A stretch of 64,000 nucleotides of DNA, taken from NCBI RefSeq assembly GCF_023168165.1, contig NZ_BQYJ01000003.1:434001-498000 (forward strand). The letters run 5' to 3'. Under the pieces are notes generated by a model. The model saw only the letters and a list, made by a program, of their open reading frames with translations. It did not search any database and was not told where the DNA came from. This stretch comes from Niallia sp. NCCP-28 (GTDB taxonomy: Bacteria > Bacillota > Bacilli > Bacillales > Cytobacillaceae). Made by a program: the position numbers and the translations under genes. This document shows, piece by piece, positions 16,220 to 26,151 of the stretch. Position 1 is the stretch's first letter, and every line of letters starts with the position of its first letter.

Positions 16220-17522
16220 ACCATATAATGTCGTCAATGTTCTCGATATGATTAATGAGAACTTTTATGATTTGTGGCTTGCTGAACAATCGCATGTAAT
16301 TGCTAAAGGCGGCCGCTCCTCGATGAAATCTTCTGTTATCAGTCTTAATCTTGTGAAATTAAAGATGCAGGAACCAATGTCCAATGTGATCTGTTTGCGG
16401 AAGGTTGCTAATACTCTTTTTAAATCTGTTTATAGCCAAATCAAATGGGTCCTCTATATGCTCGGTGTTGCTGATCAATTTAATTTCGGTAAAAGTCCTA
16501 TGGAGATTATCCATAAGAAATGGGGAACAGGATTTTATTTTAGTGGCTGTGATGATCCTCAGAAGCTAAAGTCTATGAAAATACCTGTTGGCTATACGCG
16601 AGCTCTTTGGTATGAGGAATTAGCCGAATTTGACGGTGTAGAAGATATTGACGTGGTAGAAGATACATTTATCCGTCAGGACCTTCCAGATGGCAAAGAG
16701 GTTAAAGTTTACTTTTCTTATAATCCTCCTAGAAATCCATATGCATGGGTAAATGAATGGGTGGATACAAAGCTAGGTGATGATGATTATTTTATCCACC
16801 ATAGCACTTATTTAGATGATAAGAAGGGCTTTTTATCTAAGCAGCTGTTGCGGAAAATTGAGAAGTATAAAGAAAACGACCTGGATTACTGGCGCTGGAT
16901 GTATAATGGCGAGGTTATCGGCCTTGGAAATATGGTCTACAATATAAACCATTTGCAGAAGTTGGTATCTTTACCCACTAATGATGATATCTTAATGATT
17001 GATACAGCATCCGATACAGGGCACCAGGTTTCCGCTACTACTCATTTGGCATTAGCCTTCACAAAAAGGAGAAATGTTATTTTACTAGATACCTGGTATT
17101 ATTCTCCTGAAAATAAGGTGGCTAAAAAGGCTCCTAGCGAACTATCGAAAGACTTTAAGCAATGGATGGATAGTGTTAGAAAGCAGTATATCTGGCCATT
17201 CGATAAAATGACGATTGATAGTGCTGAGGGAGCGCTAAGAAACCAAATATATAAGGATTATTCTATGAGGCTGCATCCAATTGCTAAAAAGAAAAATATT
17301 GATATGATCGATAACGTACAAAACTTACTTGCTCAGGGTAGGTTTTTTTATTTGGACACACCGAATAATAAGATTTTCTTTGAAGAGCACAAGAAATATC
17401 AGTGGGATAAAGACACCTTACTAACGGATGACCCGAAAGTTATCAAAATAGATGATCATACATGCGATGCATTTAAATATTATGTTAATGACAATCTAAG
17501 GAAGCTTGGATTTAAATTTTAG
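16197..17522 (+). CDS. phage terminase large subunit (PBSX family)
   Basis: 441 residues. ATPase with P-loop '[10 protein letters not shown]' (about residues 37-46) and Walker B 'LWYEELAEF' (about 139-147). The C-terminal RNase H-like nuclease has '[10 protein letters not shown]' and '[13 protein letters not shown]' acidic residues and '[12 protein letters not shown]' near the end. GTG start within the small subunit gene, after AAGAAGGTGA. Reading frame intact even though its partner is broken and the capsid genes are gone. Confidence 0.93.
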   Translation: MNKMEMAEPYNVVNVLDMINENFYDLWLAEQSHVIAKGGRSSMKSSVISLNLVKLKMQEPMSNVICLRKVANTLFKSVYSQIKWVLYMLGVADQFNFGKSPMEIIHKKWGTGFYFSGCDDPQKLKSMKIPVGYTRALWYEELAEFDGVEDIDVVEDTFIRQDLPDGKEVKVYFSYNPPRNPYAWVNEWVDTKLGDDDYFIHHSTYLDDKKGFLSKQLLRKIEKYKENDLDYWRWMYNGEVIGLGNMVYNINHLQKLVSLPTNDDILMIDTASDTGHQVSATTHLALAFTKRRNVILLDTWYYSPENKVAKKAPSELSKDFKQWMDSVRKQYIWPFDKMTIDSAEGALRNQIYKDYSMRLHPIAKKKNIDMIDNVQNLLAQGRFFYLDTPNNKIFFEEHKKYQWDKDTLLTDDPKVIKIDDHTCDAFKYYVNDNLRKLGFKF

Positions 17523-17544
17523 AGAAGAATTAGGCGGTGGTTTT

Positions 17545-17820
17545 ATGTTCCGCAAGATCGCTGGGTTCATAAGGCAGGTGATGGTAAAAGTGGGATTAGT
17601 GAAAAATATAAAGTCGTTATCGGATGTGAAAAGCATTCCTATAAATGACGAGTATTATAAACATATTGATATGTGGAAGGCTCTCTATCAGGGCTATTTT
17701 AGCGAATGGCATGATGTTAAATACATGACAATCAATGGGCAGAAAAAGCGTAGAATGGCTACACTGAACATGCCTAAAGTGATATCGCAAGGAAACAATA
17801 GTGTCAGGCACCATAAATGA
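17545..17820 (+). pseudogene. phage portal protein, N-terminal fragment
   Basis: Starts MFRKIAGFIRQVMVKVGLVK and 'YYKHIDMWKALYQGYFSEWH' like SPP1/PBSX-type portal proteins (usually over 450 residues) and stops after 91 residues at the REP-like hairpin at 17801. Everything downstream in the morphogenesis module is missing. Confidence 0.78.
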
Positions 17821-17842
17821 ACAATTGTCTTTTTATGGTGCC
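17801..17842. repeat. REP-like hairpin (GTGTCAGGCACC)
   Basis: GGCACCATAAA (17807-17817) pairs with TTTATGGTGCC (17832-17842). Marks the point where the portal gene breaks off. Confidence 0.65.
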
Positions 17843-17851
17843 TTAACTTCT

Positions 17852-17871
17852 GGGTCAGACCCCTATATTCA
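17852..17871. repeat. 20-bp repeat, left bracket of the ATPase island
   Basis: GGGTCAGACCCCTATATTCA, identical to 22192-22211. Between them lie a DUF5348 pseudogene, a hypothetical gene, an IS3 fragment and the GHKL ATPase. Confidence 0.85.
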
Positions 17872-17899
17872 GATTAGTTATAGAGGATAGTGGTTTTTG

Positions 17900-18155
17900 A
17901 TGGCAAGAGGAATATTAGTATTCAACTATTGTGAGCAAGAGTGGCGAGTATGGATCGGCAACAGTCATACTGGATAGATCAAGGCTATACATTTGAGTTA
18001 CGAATCCAAAACAGGTATTTCTTGCGTATTTGGAGAAAGATTTTCATTGGTTCGTCACTTTGAATAATGATGTAAGTTTTGTCCTTCATAGCCATGAAGT
18101 GTACAAAATTCGAATAAACAAACAAGAACGTATGAAAGTTGTTGCCCCTTTTTAG
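17900..18155 (+). pseudogene. DUF5348-like protein, frameshifted
   Basis: 'MARGILVFNYCEQEWRVWIG' in one frame, 'SYWIDQGYTFELRIQNRYF' in the next and 'LEKDFHWFVTLNNDVSFVLH' to 'APF' in the third. This matches the small DUF5348 proteins of Bacillus phages and plasmids. Two frame changes; dead. Confidence 0.7.
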
Positions 18156-18172
18156 GGGTTTTCTTTTTCAAA
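18144..18172 (+). terminator. terminator
   Basis: CCCC-TTTTTA-GGGG then TTTTCTTTTT, overlapping the stop of the DUF5348 pseudogene. Confidence 0.8.
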
Positions 18173-18290
18173 ATAATAGCTGAATTATTTTGAAAAAAGT
18201 TTTTCACATTCCGAAATAAAGTAAAAATAATAGTACATTAATTGAGATTTCTTTCTGGATTAATGTGAAAAAGAAGATCTGGAATAATGT

Positions 18291-18425
18291 GTGCTCGTTT
18301 ACACTGATATCTTAGGAGATAATCCAGGTGTTAGATGGTATACGTATAATCGAGGAATAAAAAAATTTACATTGGAAGAATGGAATAGTGCTGCTAATAA
18401 GTATCAATTCCTTTATGAGCAATAG
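18291..18425 (+). pseudogene. C-terminal fragment of an unknown protein
   Basis: 'GDNPGVRWYTYNRGIKKFTL' and 'EEWNSAANKYQFLYEQ' in an open frame without a start codon. Probably a phage remnant. Confidence 0.35.
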
Positions 18426-18555
18426 GATACTAATGTGCAATAACTAAATATCAAATCAAGATTCCTCTTAAGGGGCGCCTTTATTTCTAACTTTCTTGAC
18501 ATTTCCTTCTTAATAGCTTTTTATAAAACTATCATTGGATGAGGGGGAAAATTTA

Positions 18556-18804
18556 ATGTATGAGAAACACCATCATATTGTTAGCATAATTGATTTTAAT
18601 AGTAGTGATTCTAAAGCTGTATTCGTAAAAGTTATTGGCTTTGATGCTGACTTAGGAAAAGAGTTTGAAGGGGAAGTGAAATTTGTAAATGGTATGCCAT
18701 TTGGAGATTTAATACATCCCCAGAGATCATTTTTATCTCCTACATGCAGGTCTACTGTTCGAAGTTATTTGTTAAATAAATATAAGGAAGGCGAATTCAT
18801 TTGA
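18556..18804 (+). CDS. hypothetical protein, 82 residues
   Basis: ATG 18556 follows GAGGGG; a possible promoter (TTGACA at about 18495) lies upstream. Beta-rich, 'FVKVIGFDADLGKEFEGEVK' then 'CRSTVRSYLLNKYKEGEFI'. Not recognised. Confidence 0.5.
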   Translation: MYEKHHHIVSIIDFNSSDSKAVFVKVIGFDADLGKEFEGEVKFVNGMPFGDLIHPQRSFLSPTCRSTVRSYLLNKYKEGEFI

Positions 18805-18948
18805 TATTCAGAAGATATGAACATAGCTAAGGGTCCTTTCATAGGGCTCTTTTTTACATACAAAAACTTATATATAGAGAAAATATAAGGGAGAATGAAG
18901 AGTGCAACAGAGAAAGGTATAACCGAAGTATGGTATGTCAACACAAAA

Positions 18949-19622
18949 CTAGACAACTTTTTTAAGTTGTTTCCGTTTATATTCGATCGGGCTTAAATAA
19001 TCCAATGTTCCATGAATTCCAATATAATTAAACAAATGATATAGTCGTATAATTCTCTTGATAATTCTTCTAAACTAGTAAAATATCTTTTTCTGATAAA
19101 CTCTGTTTTGATGATTTTAAAGGTTGCTTCTGCTACGGCATTATCATACGGGTAGCCTTTCCTGCTTAATGATCCCTTAATATGAAACGTCTCTAGGGCT
19201 TCATCTATTAGCTTATTTTTATATTCATTTCCATGATCTGTGGGGAAATATTGAATGTTTCGCAAGTCCTTTTTAATGGAGGAAAAGGCAAGATATACAA
19301 GTGCTGCATCTTTGTGCGGGCCCATACTATATCCAATGATTTCCCGGTTAAAGAGTTCAACAAATACACATACGTATTGCCATTTTTTATCGACCCTTAC
19401 GTATGTCAAATCGCTTACAACCACCGTCATTTCTTCTTCTTAGCGGAATTCACGGTTTCATTCATTTTGCTGATTTGATTCATTAGAATTGGCAGAATGT
19501 GGTTTAAATTGGACCGCTGTGTAAGAAGAAACAAGGCCTTGCTTCTGCATAATACGACCAATTCGGCGCCTGGAAACATTATGCTCTGTTTTTTTTACTC
19601 GACCTTTGGCTAGTGCTCCTTA
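18949..19622 (-). pseudogene. IS3-family (IS150-like) transposase OrfB, truncated and frameshifted
   Basis: 'RRRIGRIMQKQGLVSSYTAV' (HTH_21), stop, then rve integrase core 'VVVSDLTYVRVDKKWQYVCV', 'FPTDHGNEYKNKLIDEALE' (second Asp) and 'YPYDNAVAEATFKIIKTEFI', and after a frameshift 'GIHGTLDYLSPIEYKRKQLK'. The 5' part (OrfA and start of OrfB) is missing, cut at a GGGTCAGGAACC repeat. Confidence 0.88.
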
Positions 19623-19630
19623 AAGTGCTA

Positions 19631-19643
19631 GGGGTCAGGAACC
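19631..19643. repeat. REP-like motif GGGGTCAGGAACC
   Basis: At the broken 5' edge of the IS3 remnant; related to the motifs at 17807, 17852, 22192 and 37282. Confidence 0.5.
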
Positions 19644-19767
19644 TTTTTCTATAATTGCTCCACGTATATAAATGAAAAACTTTAAGAGAATATATGTACA
19701 TTCTCCTTGTCCTACTGGCATAACGAGCAATTTTATACAGTAATTATGTATAAAGGTGGGGGATGTT

Positions 19768-22092
19768 ATGGAAAATTTATTTTGGATGATTTATAAATGT
19801 GAAACAGAAGAAGAACTACATAAGCTTGTCCAAACAGAGCCATTATTAACAAATAGTGAAAACTGGGTTCCTTATGGACAAAACATCAATAATTTAGGTA
19901 CCTTTGAAAGCCAGCAAAATAATCCTATTCCGTCACTCATAGAAAAAGTGACGAATTCAATTGATTCGATTTTATTAAAAGAATGCAAAATTAAAGGGAT
20001 AGATCCAAAATGTAAAAAAGCACCAAAAAGCATGTCTGATGCTGTTGGTAAATTTTTTAATATAAATAATGGTGATTTTAGTGAAGTTACAAATAAAGAA
20101 AGAAAAATAATAGCAGAGGATATACAAGTTATAGCTACTGGCGATGCTAAACGCCCAAGCATTACGATTTATGATGAAGGGGAGGGGCAGCTTCCGCAAA
20201 AATTTGCGGAGACTTTTCTTTCACTTCACCGGGGGAACAAAAAAGATGTTCGTTTTGTTCAAGGCAGGTTTAACATGGGATCCACTGGAGCGGTTGTTTT
20301 TTGTGGGAATTACCGCTATCAGTTAATTGCTTCAAAATTACATGACAATTTAAGTGCAAATGCTGATAATCAATTTGGTTTTACATTGGTAAGGAGACAT
20401 CCGTTATCATCAGAAGAGGAAGCGGAATATAAAACAACGTGGTATGAGTATTTCGTAGTTAACGGAGAAATACCTAAATTTCAAATTACCTACTTGGATT
20501 TGGGGTTGTATAATCGTTTATTTAAATACGGAACTATTGTTAAGCTTTATTCGTATCAACTCCCGCGCGGGTCCCAAAATGATGTTACAAAGTTTTTAGC
20601 AAGGGACCTTAATCAATATTTTTATAGTCCAGCACTTCCATTTATCGTTTATGAAAAGCGTTTTTCTAAAAACAAAGATTCAGTTAAAACTATTATCGGA
20701 AACAAAACATTAATAACTATTGATGAAAGGGATAAAAAAGAGCAAACGATATCCTTATTAATTGAGGAATATGAACTAGGGCGTATTAAAATTGAAATTA
20801 CTGTATTTAAAAAAAGCGTAAATCATAATGATTTTATAAAAGAAAAGTCAGTTGTTTTTACTATTAATGGTCAAGTACAAGCTACGCTACCTCGACGGTT
20901 TATATCTCAGGAATTGGAATTCGGAATGCTAAAAAATCATATGCTTATCCATATTGATTGTACAAATATGAAATATGCTTTTCGTTCGGATTTATTTATG
21001 GCTTCTCGTGACCGCTTAAAAGAAGGAGATATGACACAACTGGTTATTGATAAGATCAAAAATTATATTAAGACTAATCAAGAGTTGAAAGCATTAAATC
21101 AATCAAGAAAAAAGGATATTGATTATCAAAAACCAGAGGATGAAGAGATGCTTAAAAAAATTATGGTTGACGTTATTAATGAAACTGATTTTTTGAACTC
21201 TCTCAGAAAAGATATTATATCCTCTATAGATAATAATGGTAAAAATCCCAAGAAAAGAAATACTGAAAAGAAAGAAAAACAAAATGAAATAATATTAAAG
21301 AGATTTCCAACAATCTTCAAAGCAGTGATAAAGAAAAAGGAAAAAAAGTTGCCAATAAATAAAAAGACTATTATTACATTCGAGACTGACGTTGAAGATG
21401 AATATTTTATCCGGCCAAAAGATACCGGGAAATTTGCATTAAACCTTTCAAATTGGAATTCAAACACATCTGTAATAGAAATAGAGAAAAAAAATATATA
21501 CAACATTTTTGAAATAACAACCGAAGGACCAACAAAAGGGAAAATAAAAGTTCATTTTTCACCTAAAAAAGGGATTGAAGTTGGTGATAAAGTAGAAGTT
21601 GTAGCACAGTTAACTGTACCGGAAGGAGAGTTAAAAGAAGTTTTTACATTAATTATAGATAATCCGGAAAAAGAAGCTAAAAAGCCTGAAATAAATGCCT
21701 TAAGTGAAAAAATTGATCACATACCAAAAGCAATAAGAGTTTATAAAGAAAAACAAAATAATGTAGCTAAAATTTGGTCTGATTTTGGTTGGAAGGCTGA
21801 AGATGTTATTGAAATTATTGAAGAAAAGGGTGTTCTTCAGAATATAGCAATAAACATGGATTCAAGGGTTTTAGAAAGATATTTATCCAAAAATAAAAGT
21901 GGTAACGATATAAACAAGATTAAAGAAAAGTATTTTATTTCAATATACTGTCATGCGTATTTTTTGTTTCAAATCTTAGAAAAACTAAATAATGAGGAAA
22001 GCGTTCAATATGAATTTGATACAGCGAAAATAGTTCCTTTAATTTTTCAATATTACGGTAATGTACTGTTAGCAGATCTTTTTAAATACTAA
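19768..22092 (+). CDS. GHKL (Hsp90/MutL/MORC-like) ATPase, candidate defence protein
   Basis: 774 residues. Bergerat-fold motifs: N box 'IEKVTNSIDS' (E59, N63, D66), G1 box 'ITIYDEGEGQ' (about 135) and the lid 'QGRFNMGSTGAV' (about 160-175). A transducer-like domain follows with 'HIDCTNMKYAFRSDLF' and 'MASRDRLKEGD', then a charged linker, a beta-rich domain (about 535-640) and a helical tail. ATG 19768 is preferred: AAAGGTGG lies 8 nt before. The arrangement resembles the MutL/MORC-like ATPases described in predicted restriction-type systems with Z1 helicase and PD-(D/E)XK partners, but none of those is present. It is bracketed by identical 20-bp repeats. Confidence 0.8.
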   Translation: MENLFWMIYKCETEEELHKLVQTEPLLTNSENWVPYGQNINNLGTFESQQNNPIPSLIEKVTNSIDSILLKECKIKGIDPKCKKAPKSMSDAVGKFFNINNGDFSEVTNKERKIIAEDIQVIATGDAKRPSITIYDEGEGQLPQKFAETFLSLHRGNKKDVRFVQGRFNMGSTGAVVFCGNYRYQLIASKLHDNLSANADNQFGFTLVRRHPLSSEEEAEYKTTWYEYFVVNGEIPKFQITYLDLGLYNRLFKYGTIVKLYSYQLPRGSQNDVTKFLARDLNQYFYSPALPFIVYEKRFSKNKDSVKTIIGNKTLITIDERDKKEQTISLLIEEYELGRIKIEITVFKKSVNHNDFIKEKSVVFTINGQVQATLPRRFISQELEFGMLKNHMLIHIDCTNMKYAFRSDLFMASRDRLKEGDMTQLVIDKIKNYIKTNQELKALNQSRKKDIDYQKPEDEEMLKKIMVDVINETDFLNSLRKDIISSIDNNGKNPKKRNTEKKEKQNEIILKRFPTIFKAVIKKKEKKLPINKKTIITFETDVEDEYFIRPKDTGKFALNLSNWNSNTSVIEIEKKNIYNIFEITTEGPTKGKIKVHFSPKKGIEVGDKVEVVAQLTVPEGELKEVFTLIIDNPEKEAKKPEINALSEKIDHIPKAIRVYKEKQNNVAKIWSDFGWKAEDVIEIIEEKGVLQNIAINMDSRVLERYLSKNKSGNDINKIKEKYFISIYCHAYFLFQILEKLNNEESVQYEFDTAKIVPLIFQYYGNVLLADLFKY

Positions 22093-22122
22093 TTAATAAA
22101 ATAGAAATAAGCTGAGACAGGG

Positions 22123-22181
22123 ATATACTCCCCTAAAGGTAGACAGATTAAAATAACTTGTTTATCTGAAGGGGAGTATAT
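22123..22181. repeat. 12-bp inverted repeat
   Basis: ATATACTCCCCT (22123-22134) pairs with AGGGGAGTATAT (22170-22181). Could act as a terminator for the ATPase gene or be a transposon end; no T run follows. Confidence 0.5.
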
Positions 22182-22191
22182 TACAGGGCGA

Positions 22192-22211
22192 GGGTCAGAC
22201 CCCTATATTCA
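22192..22211. repeat. 20-bp repeat, right bracket of the ATPase island
   Basis: GGGTCAGACCCCTATATTCA, identical to 17852-17871. The replication gene that follows lacks its N-terminus at this point. Confidence 0.85.
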
Positions 22212-22682
22212 ATCCTCACAATTAGTTATTAAATACATCATGGGGAAATTAAGGAAGTATCATGGTGAATTTTTTGAATCCAACTTCACTATTTCTAAAG
22301 CGGTAGGTGTATCAGTACGTACAGTGCAGAATGCTATTAAACGTGCTGAACAACTTGAAATATTTGTTGTGTTCACTCGATTTGAAGAAACTTTAGACGG
22401 AAAAATGAGACAAACGACAAATAAAATCATGCTTTTACCTTATAATGTAAAAAAAGTTGTAAAGAAGAAAGTAGCTGAAACTATCCGTAAAGTAAAGTCA
22501 TTGTTGGCTGAAAAGATTCAAAGGGCTACGACTCTTCCTAAACAACAGCCTAAAAAGGCAAAGAATAACTTTAAAAAGATTCGAGTAGAGCATATTCCGT
22601 AAGCCCGTATTCAAACAACGCATATAAATAGATCAGCATCTCCGGTACTATAAACGTATTACTTAAAGGAGGTGCTTTTCCT

Positions 22683-22877
22683 ATGCCACAACAAAAACTT
22701 ACCATCGTCCCTATCACATTACACTCCGAAAATAAAAATACTTCCTCAACAAATCTAACAGTTCCTTCCTCCACTCCTACTTGCACGATCAAAACGGGTA
22801 ACGCGGAAATTTCCTTCTACAATGGCGTAGATGAGCACATCATCCAAACAGTCATGAGGGAGTTGAAAAATCAGTGA
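22683..22877 (+). CDS. tnpA: IS66 accessory protein TnpA-like, 64 residues
   Basis: Small first frame of the IS: 'KTGNAEISFYNGVDEHIIQT' then 'VMRELKNQ', as in IS66 OrfA proteins of Firmicutes. Good ribosome-binding site AAGGAGG. Overlaps the tnpB start by 4 bp. Confidence 0.75.
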   Translation: MPQQKLTIVPITLHSENKNTSSTNLTVPSSTPTCTIKTGNAEISFYNGVDEHIIQTVMRELKNQ

Positions 22878-23253
22878 AACAAGATTATACAAGTGTAAAA
22901 AACATTTATATCATTTGCGGTAAAACAGACATGAGAAAAGGAATTGATGGACTGGCCACACTTATTCAAGATTCCTTCGAACTTGATCCATATGGTGATT
23001 CCATTTTCTTATTTTCGGGATGGAGTAAGGACCGCTATAAATGTTTATATTTCGACGGTGATGGCTTCGCCATGCTTTATAAACGTTTGGATAACGGCAA
23101 ACTCCAATGGCCAAAAGATGAAAATGAAGTACGTAATCTTTCTCAAAAAGAGCTCAGATGGCTCCTTATCTTGAATTATGGATAAGGCTCCTCGAGGGGT
23201 TATCTATCCAGCAGCCAAAGGCGATTCAGCCATCATCAAAAGGAGTCTTCTGA
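22874..23253 (+). pseudogene. tnpB: IS66 TnpB, disrupted by a 26-bp insertion
   Basis: IS66 OrfB hallmarks 'CGKTDMRKGIDGLATLIQ' and 'KCLYFDGDGFAMLYKRLDNG'. At 23160-23191 GGCTCC is repeated around a 20-nt stretch TTATC...GATAA, shifting the frame and stopping translation at 23185. Without it the usual C-terminus 'LEGLSIQQPKAIQPSSKGVF' to 23253 is in frame. Confidence 0.85.
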
Positions 23254-23330
23254 ATTCGCTAAAACTCTTCATTTTATCTTTATTCCACTGTTCAAACTCG
23301 TTATAATAGGAAGAGTGAATCCGAACGAAG

Positions 23331-24934
23331 GTGGTGAATGATGTGACGAAAGTTTCTTCTACGAGTGAAAATCAATTTGAGAGATTAATTCGACTGCTTG
23401 AAGAGCAATTGGCTCATTCGAATCGACAAAATCAAGAACTATCAAAAAAATTGGATCAATCGTTGAAACAGAACGAAGCGTTAACGCAACAACTTCGCCA
23501 TTTAACCAAGCTTTTATATGGATCAAAAACAGAAAAATCAAAATATAACGCACTAGATGGGCAAGGATCATTATTTGATGATGACTCGTCTTTTAGCGAA
23601 TCTGAGCATACAGAAGAACAAAGCCAACAGACGATTTCTTATACTGTTGTTCGAACTATTCAAAAGAAAAAACGAAATGATTCATTAAGCGATGATATCG
23701 AAGTAGAAGCATTACACTATCATCCTGAAAATACGCAAGTGACTGTTGCCAAGGACAAATGATTGAAATTGGGAGTACAATCGCACGCGAAGAAGCAGAA
23801 TTTATTCCTGCAAAAATGAAGAAAGTTCAATACATTGAACACGCATATGAATGTAAAAACTGCAAAGGTGATGCATCTCAAAAAGCGCAAATTAAACGTG
23901 GTAAAGCACCGCAGCCACCTATTCAGCGTAGCATCTCAAGTCCTAGCGTACTTGCCAAAGTAATCTATGATAAATTTTCACAATATCTACCACTTTACCG
24001 TCAGGTAAAGGAATGGGATCGTTATGGCCTGAATACCAATGATAAGAACCTTTCAAATTGGGTCATCCGTGCATCACATGCTTGGTTATTTCCTATTTAC
24101 AAACGAATGAAGCATTTGATGATGGATAAATCGATTTTACATGTCGATGAAACTTATGGACAAATCATTCACCGGTCCGATGGAAAATCTGGTCAAGCTA
24201 ATGCCTATAATTGGGTGTATCGAAGTGTGCCAAGCCAAGGGCCACCAATGACTCTTTTTCAAAGTGCATTGTCACGAGCTCGGTCTGTCCTTGAAAGTTT
24301 CATAGAAGGCTTTTCTGGAACGATTGTTTGCGATGGTTATTCTGCCTATGACAAGTTGAACGGCATTACTTTCGCAAATTGTTGGGCGCATGTTCGGCGA
24401 TATTGGCTGAAAGCAGATAGCAAAAATGGCCGAATCGGTGTGAACTTTTGTGATGATTTATATCGTCTCGAAAGGAAATTTAAACAATTGCCTCCAAGTA
24501 AGCGCAGAAAGAAGCGACAAAAATACTCAAAGCCAATTGTAGATAAATTCCTTGAGTGGATTGAAAAATCACCATTCTACGGCAAAAATGCCCTTGCGAA
24601 AGCAGCTGAATACACATTGAACCGGGCAAATGGACTAAGAGCATTCTTGAATGATGGGCGCATCGAAATAGATAATAATCCTGCCGAAAATGCCATTCGT
24701 CCCAACGTTATAGGAAGAAAAAATTGGCTTTTCAGTGTTAGTGAAGCAGGTGCAAAAGCGAACGCTATTTGTTTGAGTATTGCAGAAACCGCCAAAAGTA
24801 ATGGTATTGATTTCTATGAATACATAAAGAAAATTCTGACGGACCTGCCGAATCTTGGCATCCATCAAAAACCTGAAATTTTAGACCAATATATGCCTTG
24901 GTCTAAAACGATCCAGGCTGAATGTAGCAGATAA
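23331..24934 (+). pseudogene. tnpC: IS66 TnpC transposase, frameshifted
   Basis: First part (to 23762): leucine-zipper-like 'LLEEQLAHSNRQNQELSKKL' and 'LTKLLYGSKTEKS'. The zinc-finger segment 'SDCCQGQMIEIGS' is in another frame, so a one-base indel lies near 23741. Second part (23759-24934): DDE domain with 'HVDETYGQ', 'VCDGYSAYDKL' and 'EIDNNPAENAIRPNVIGRKN'. The two halves overlap by ATGA. Confidence 0.9.
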
Positions 24935-25190
24935 ATGAAATAAGCCGTATATTTGATTAAAAAAATCAGGATATACGGCTATTTGTGATGCGCACCGAAA
25001 AGGTGTGCTTATTTTTATAATTCGGGCTTACCTTATATTCCTTGGGTTCTTAATGAAAATCCAGATAGTGATTAAATATAATAGAAATATGATTTAATTA
25101 ACAAGTCAACATAACATGTTGGTTTTTTCTTATGTCACAGTAGGAGTAGTATTTAATTGTGAAGAGTTTTTGAATGAAGAAGGTGAAAAA

Positions 25191-25589
25191 ATGTCAGTAG
25201 GAAGAGATAATATGATTGCAGAACTAAAAAAGATTGTTATTCCAGAACTTCGGAAAAAAGGATTTAAAGGTTCGTTTTCTCATTTTCGAAGGATTAGTGA
25301 GAAAAAGATAGACTGAATGACTTTTCAATTCGACAGACATGGTGGAGGTTTTGTTATTGAAGTTGGGGTATGTTCTCCAAAAGGATTTATTCATTCCTGG
25401 GGAGAGAAGATTCCGCCGAATAAAGTAACTGCACATCATTTGAATGATAGGTTGAGGTTAAAATACAGTGATGGTGACTGGTTTAGATACGACAAAGAAA
25501 ATGTAACTGAAGGTATATACGGAAATGTTGTAGATGAAGCAATGAGGCATCTATACGAGGCTGAAGAGTATTGGGAAAGTTTTCAGTAA
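25191..25589 (+). pseudogene. DUF4304 protein with in-frame TGA
   Basis: 'IPELRKKGFKGSFSHFRRIS' and then, after TGA at 25314, 'MTFQFDRHGGGFVIEVGV' and 'YGNVVDEAMRHLYEAEEYW' in the same frame, matching DUF4304 proteins of Bacillus. ATG 25191 follows GAAGGTG. Confidence 0.72.
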
Positions 25590-25629
25590 ATGTAATAAAA
25601 AGAGCAACGAATAAAAATTGGGAGAGCTT

Positions 25630-25719
25630 ATGATTTATTCTTATGAAGATCTTGTCAGGGATATTAACATTGGGCACGATATTGAATTTGATTATAAAGG
25701 GAAAAAATATTCAATATCA
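25630..25719 (+). pseudogene. 5' fragment of a small hypothetical gene
   Basis: ATG after GGAGAGCTT reads 'MIYSYEDLVRDINIGHDIEF' and 'DYKGKKYSIS', then the similarity ends where the antisense DUF6584 gene begins. Likely truncated by rearrangement. Confidence 0.4.
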
Positions 25720-26021
25720 CCTTTATACCTTAAAGCTCTTGCTATTCTTTTAGAGTCTTTTCCCATGATTTTTTCAAACTGGATACATGCTCTTACCATT
25801 TCTGGTGCTTTACTTTCTTCTAAATACCAGTATCGACCAGCCATTGAACGATATTTTAATTCAAAATAGATATCCTCTAACTTTTTACGAAGTTGCAATT
25901 CATTGGGATAGGTTGATATCAATCCATGTAGTTTATCCCTTGCTTTGCCTAAATCATTTTTTTGAAGGTCTTCTTCTAATTTTTTAAGTGTCTTAGCAGG
26001 TATCTTTTCTATAAAAAACAC
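25692..26021 (-). CDS. DUF6584-like TPR protein
   Basis: 109 residues, helical repeats 'LGKARDKLHGLISTYPNELQ' and 'MAGRYWYLEESKAPEMVRAC', as in the Bacillus DUF6584 proteins. GTG start is not well supported; an upstream portion may be missing. Function unknown. Confidence 0.6.
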   Translation of the reverse strand: MFFIEKIPAKTLKKLEEDLQKNDLGKARDKLHGLISTYPNELQLRKKLEDIYFELKYRSMAGRYWYLEESKAPEMVRACIQFEKIMGKDSKRIARALRYKGDIEYFFPL

Positions 26022-26151
26022 CTTATTATCTTTAATCGTCTACCTCTTTATTTCTCGAGGCTTCCTATTAACTCCTTTTTGAATGAATCTGCCCTTTTAC
26101 TAAAGAGTTCCTGTTTATTTCAAAAACGCAACATGTCAGTTGAAGAATAAA

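Larger units (their letters stand above)
22599..25033 (+). mobile_element. IS66-family insertion sequence
   Basis: About 2.4 kb. Left end GTAAGCCCGTATTC and, reverse-complemented, right end GTAAGCCCGAATTA. Flanks CATATTCC (22591-22598) and TATATTCC (25034-25041) look like an 8-bp target duplication with one change. It carries tnpA, tnpB and tnpC in IS66 order. tnpB and tnpC are both frameshifted, so the element should not transpose by itself. Confidence 0.9.
22240..25075 (+). pseudogene. replication-type helix-turn-helix protein, 5' truncated and split by IS66
   Basis: 'TISKAVGVSVRTVQNAIKRA' is a clear helix-turn-helix of plasmid/phage replication initiators, followed by 'NKIMLLPYNVKK' and a basic tail ending KKIRVEHIP at the IS66 left end. 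Beyond the IS, from 25034, the same frame continues WVLNENPDSD and stops at 25073-25075. Removing the IS with one copy of the 8-bp duplication restores one reading frame. The N-terminus is lost at the repeat at 22192. Confidence 0.72.
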
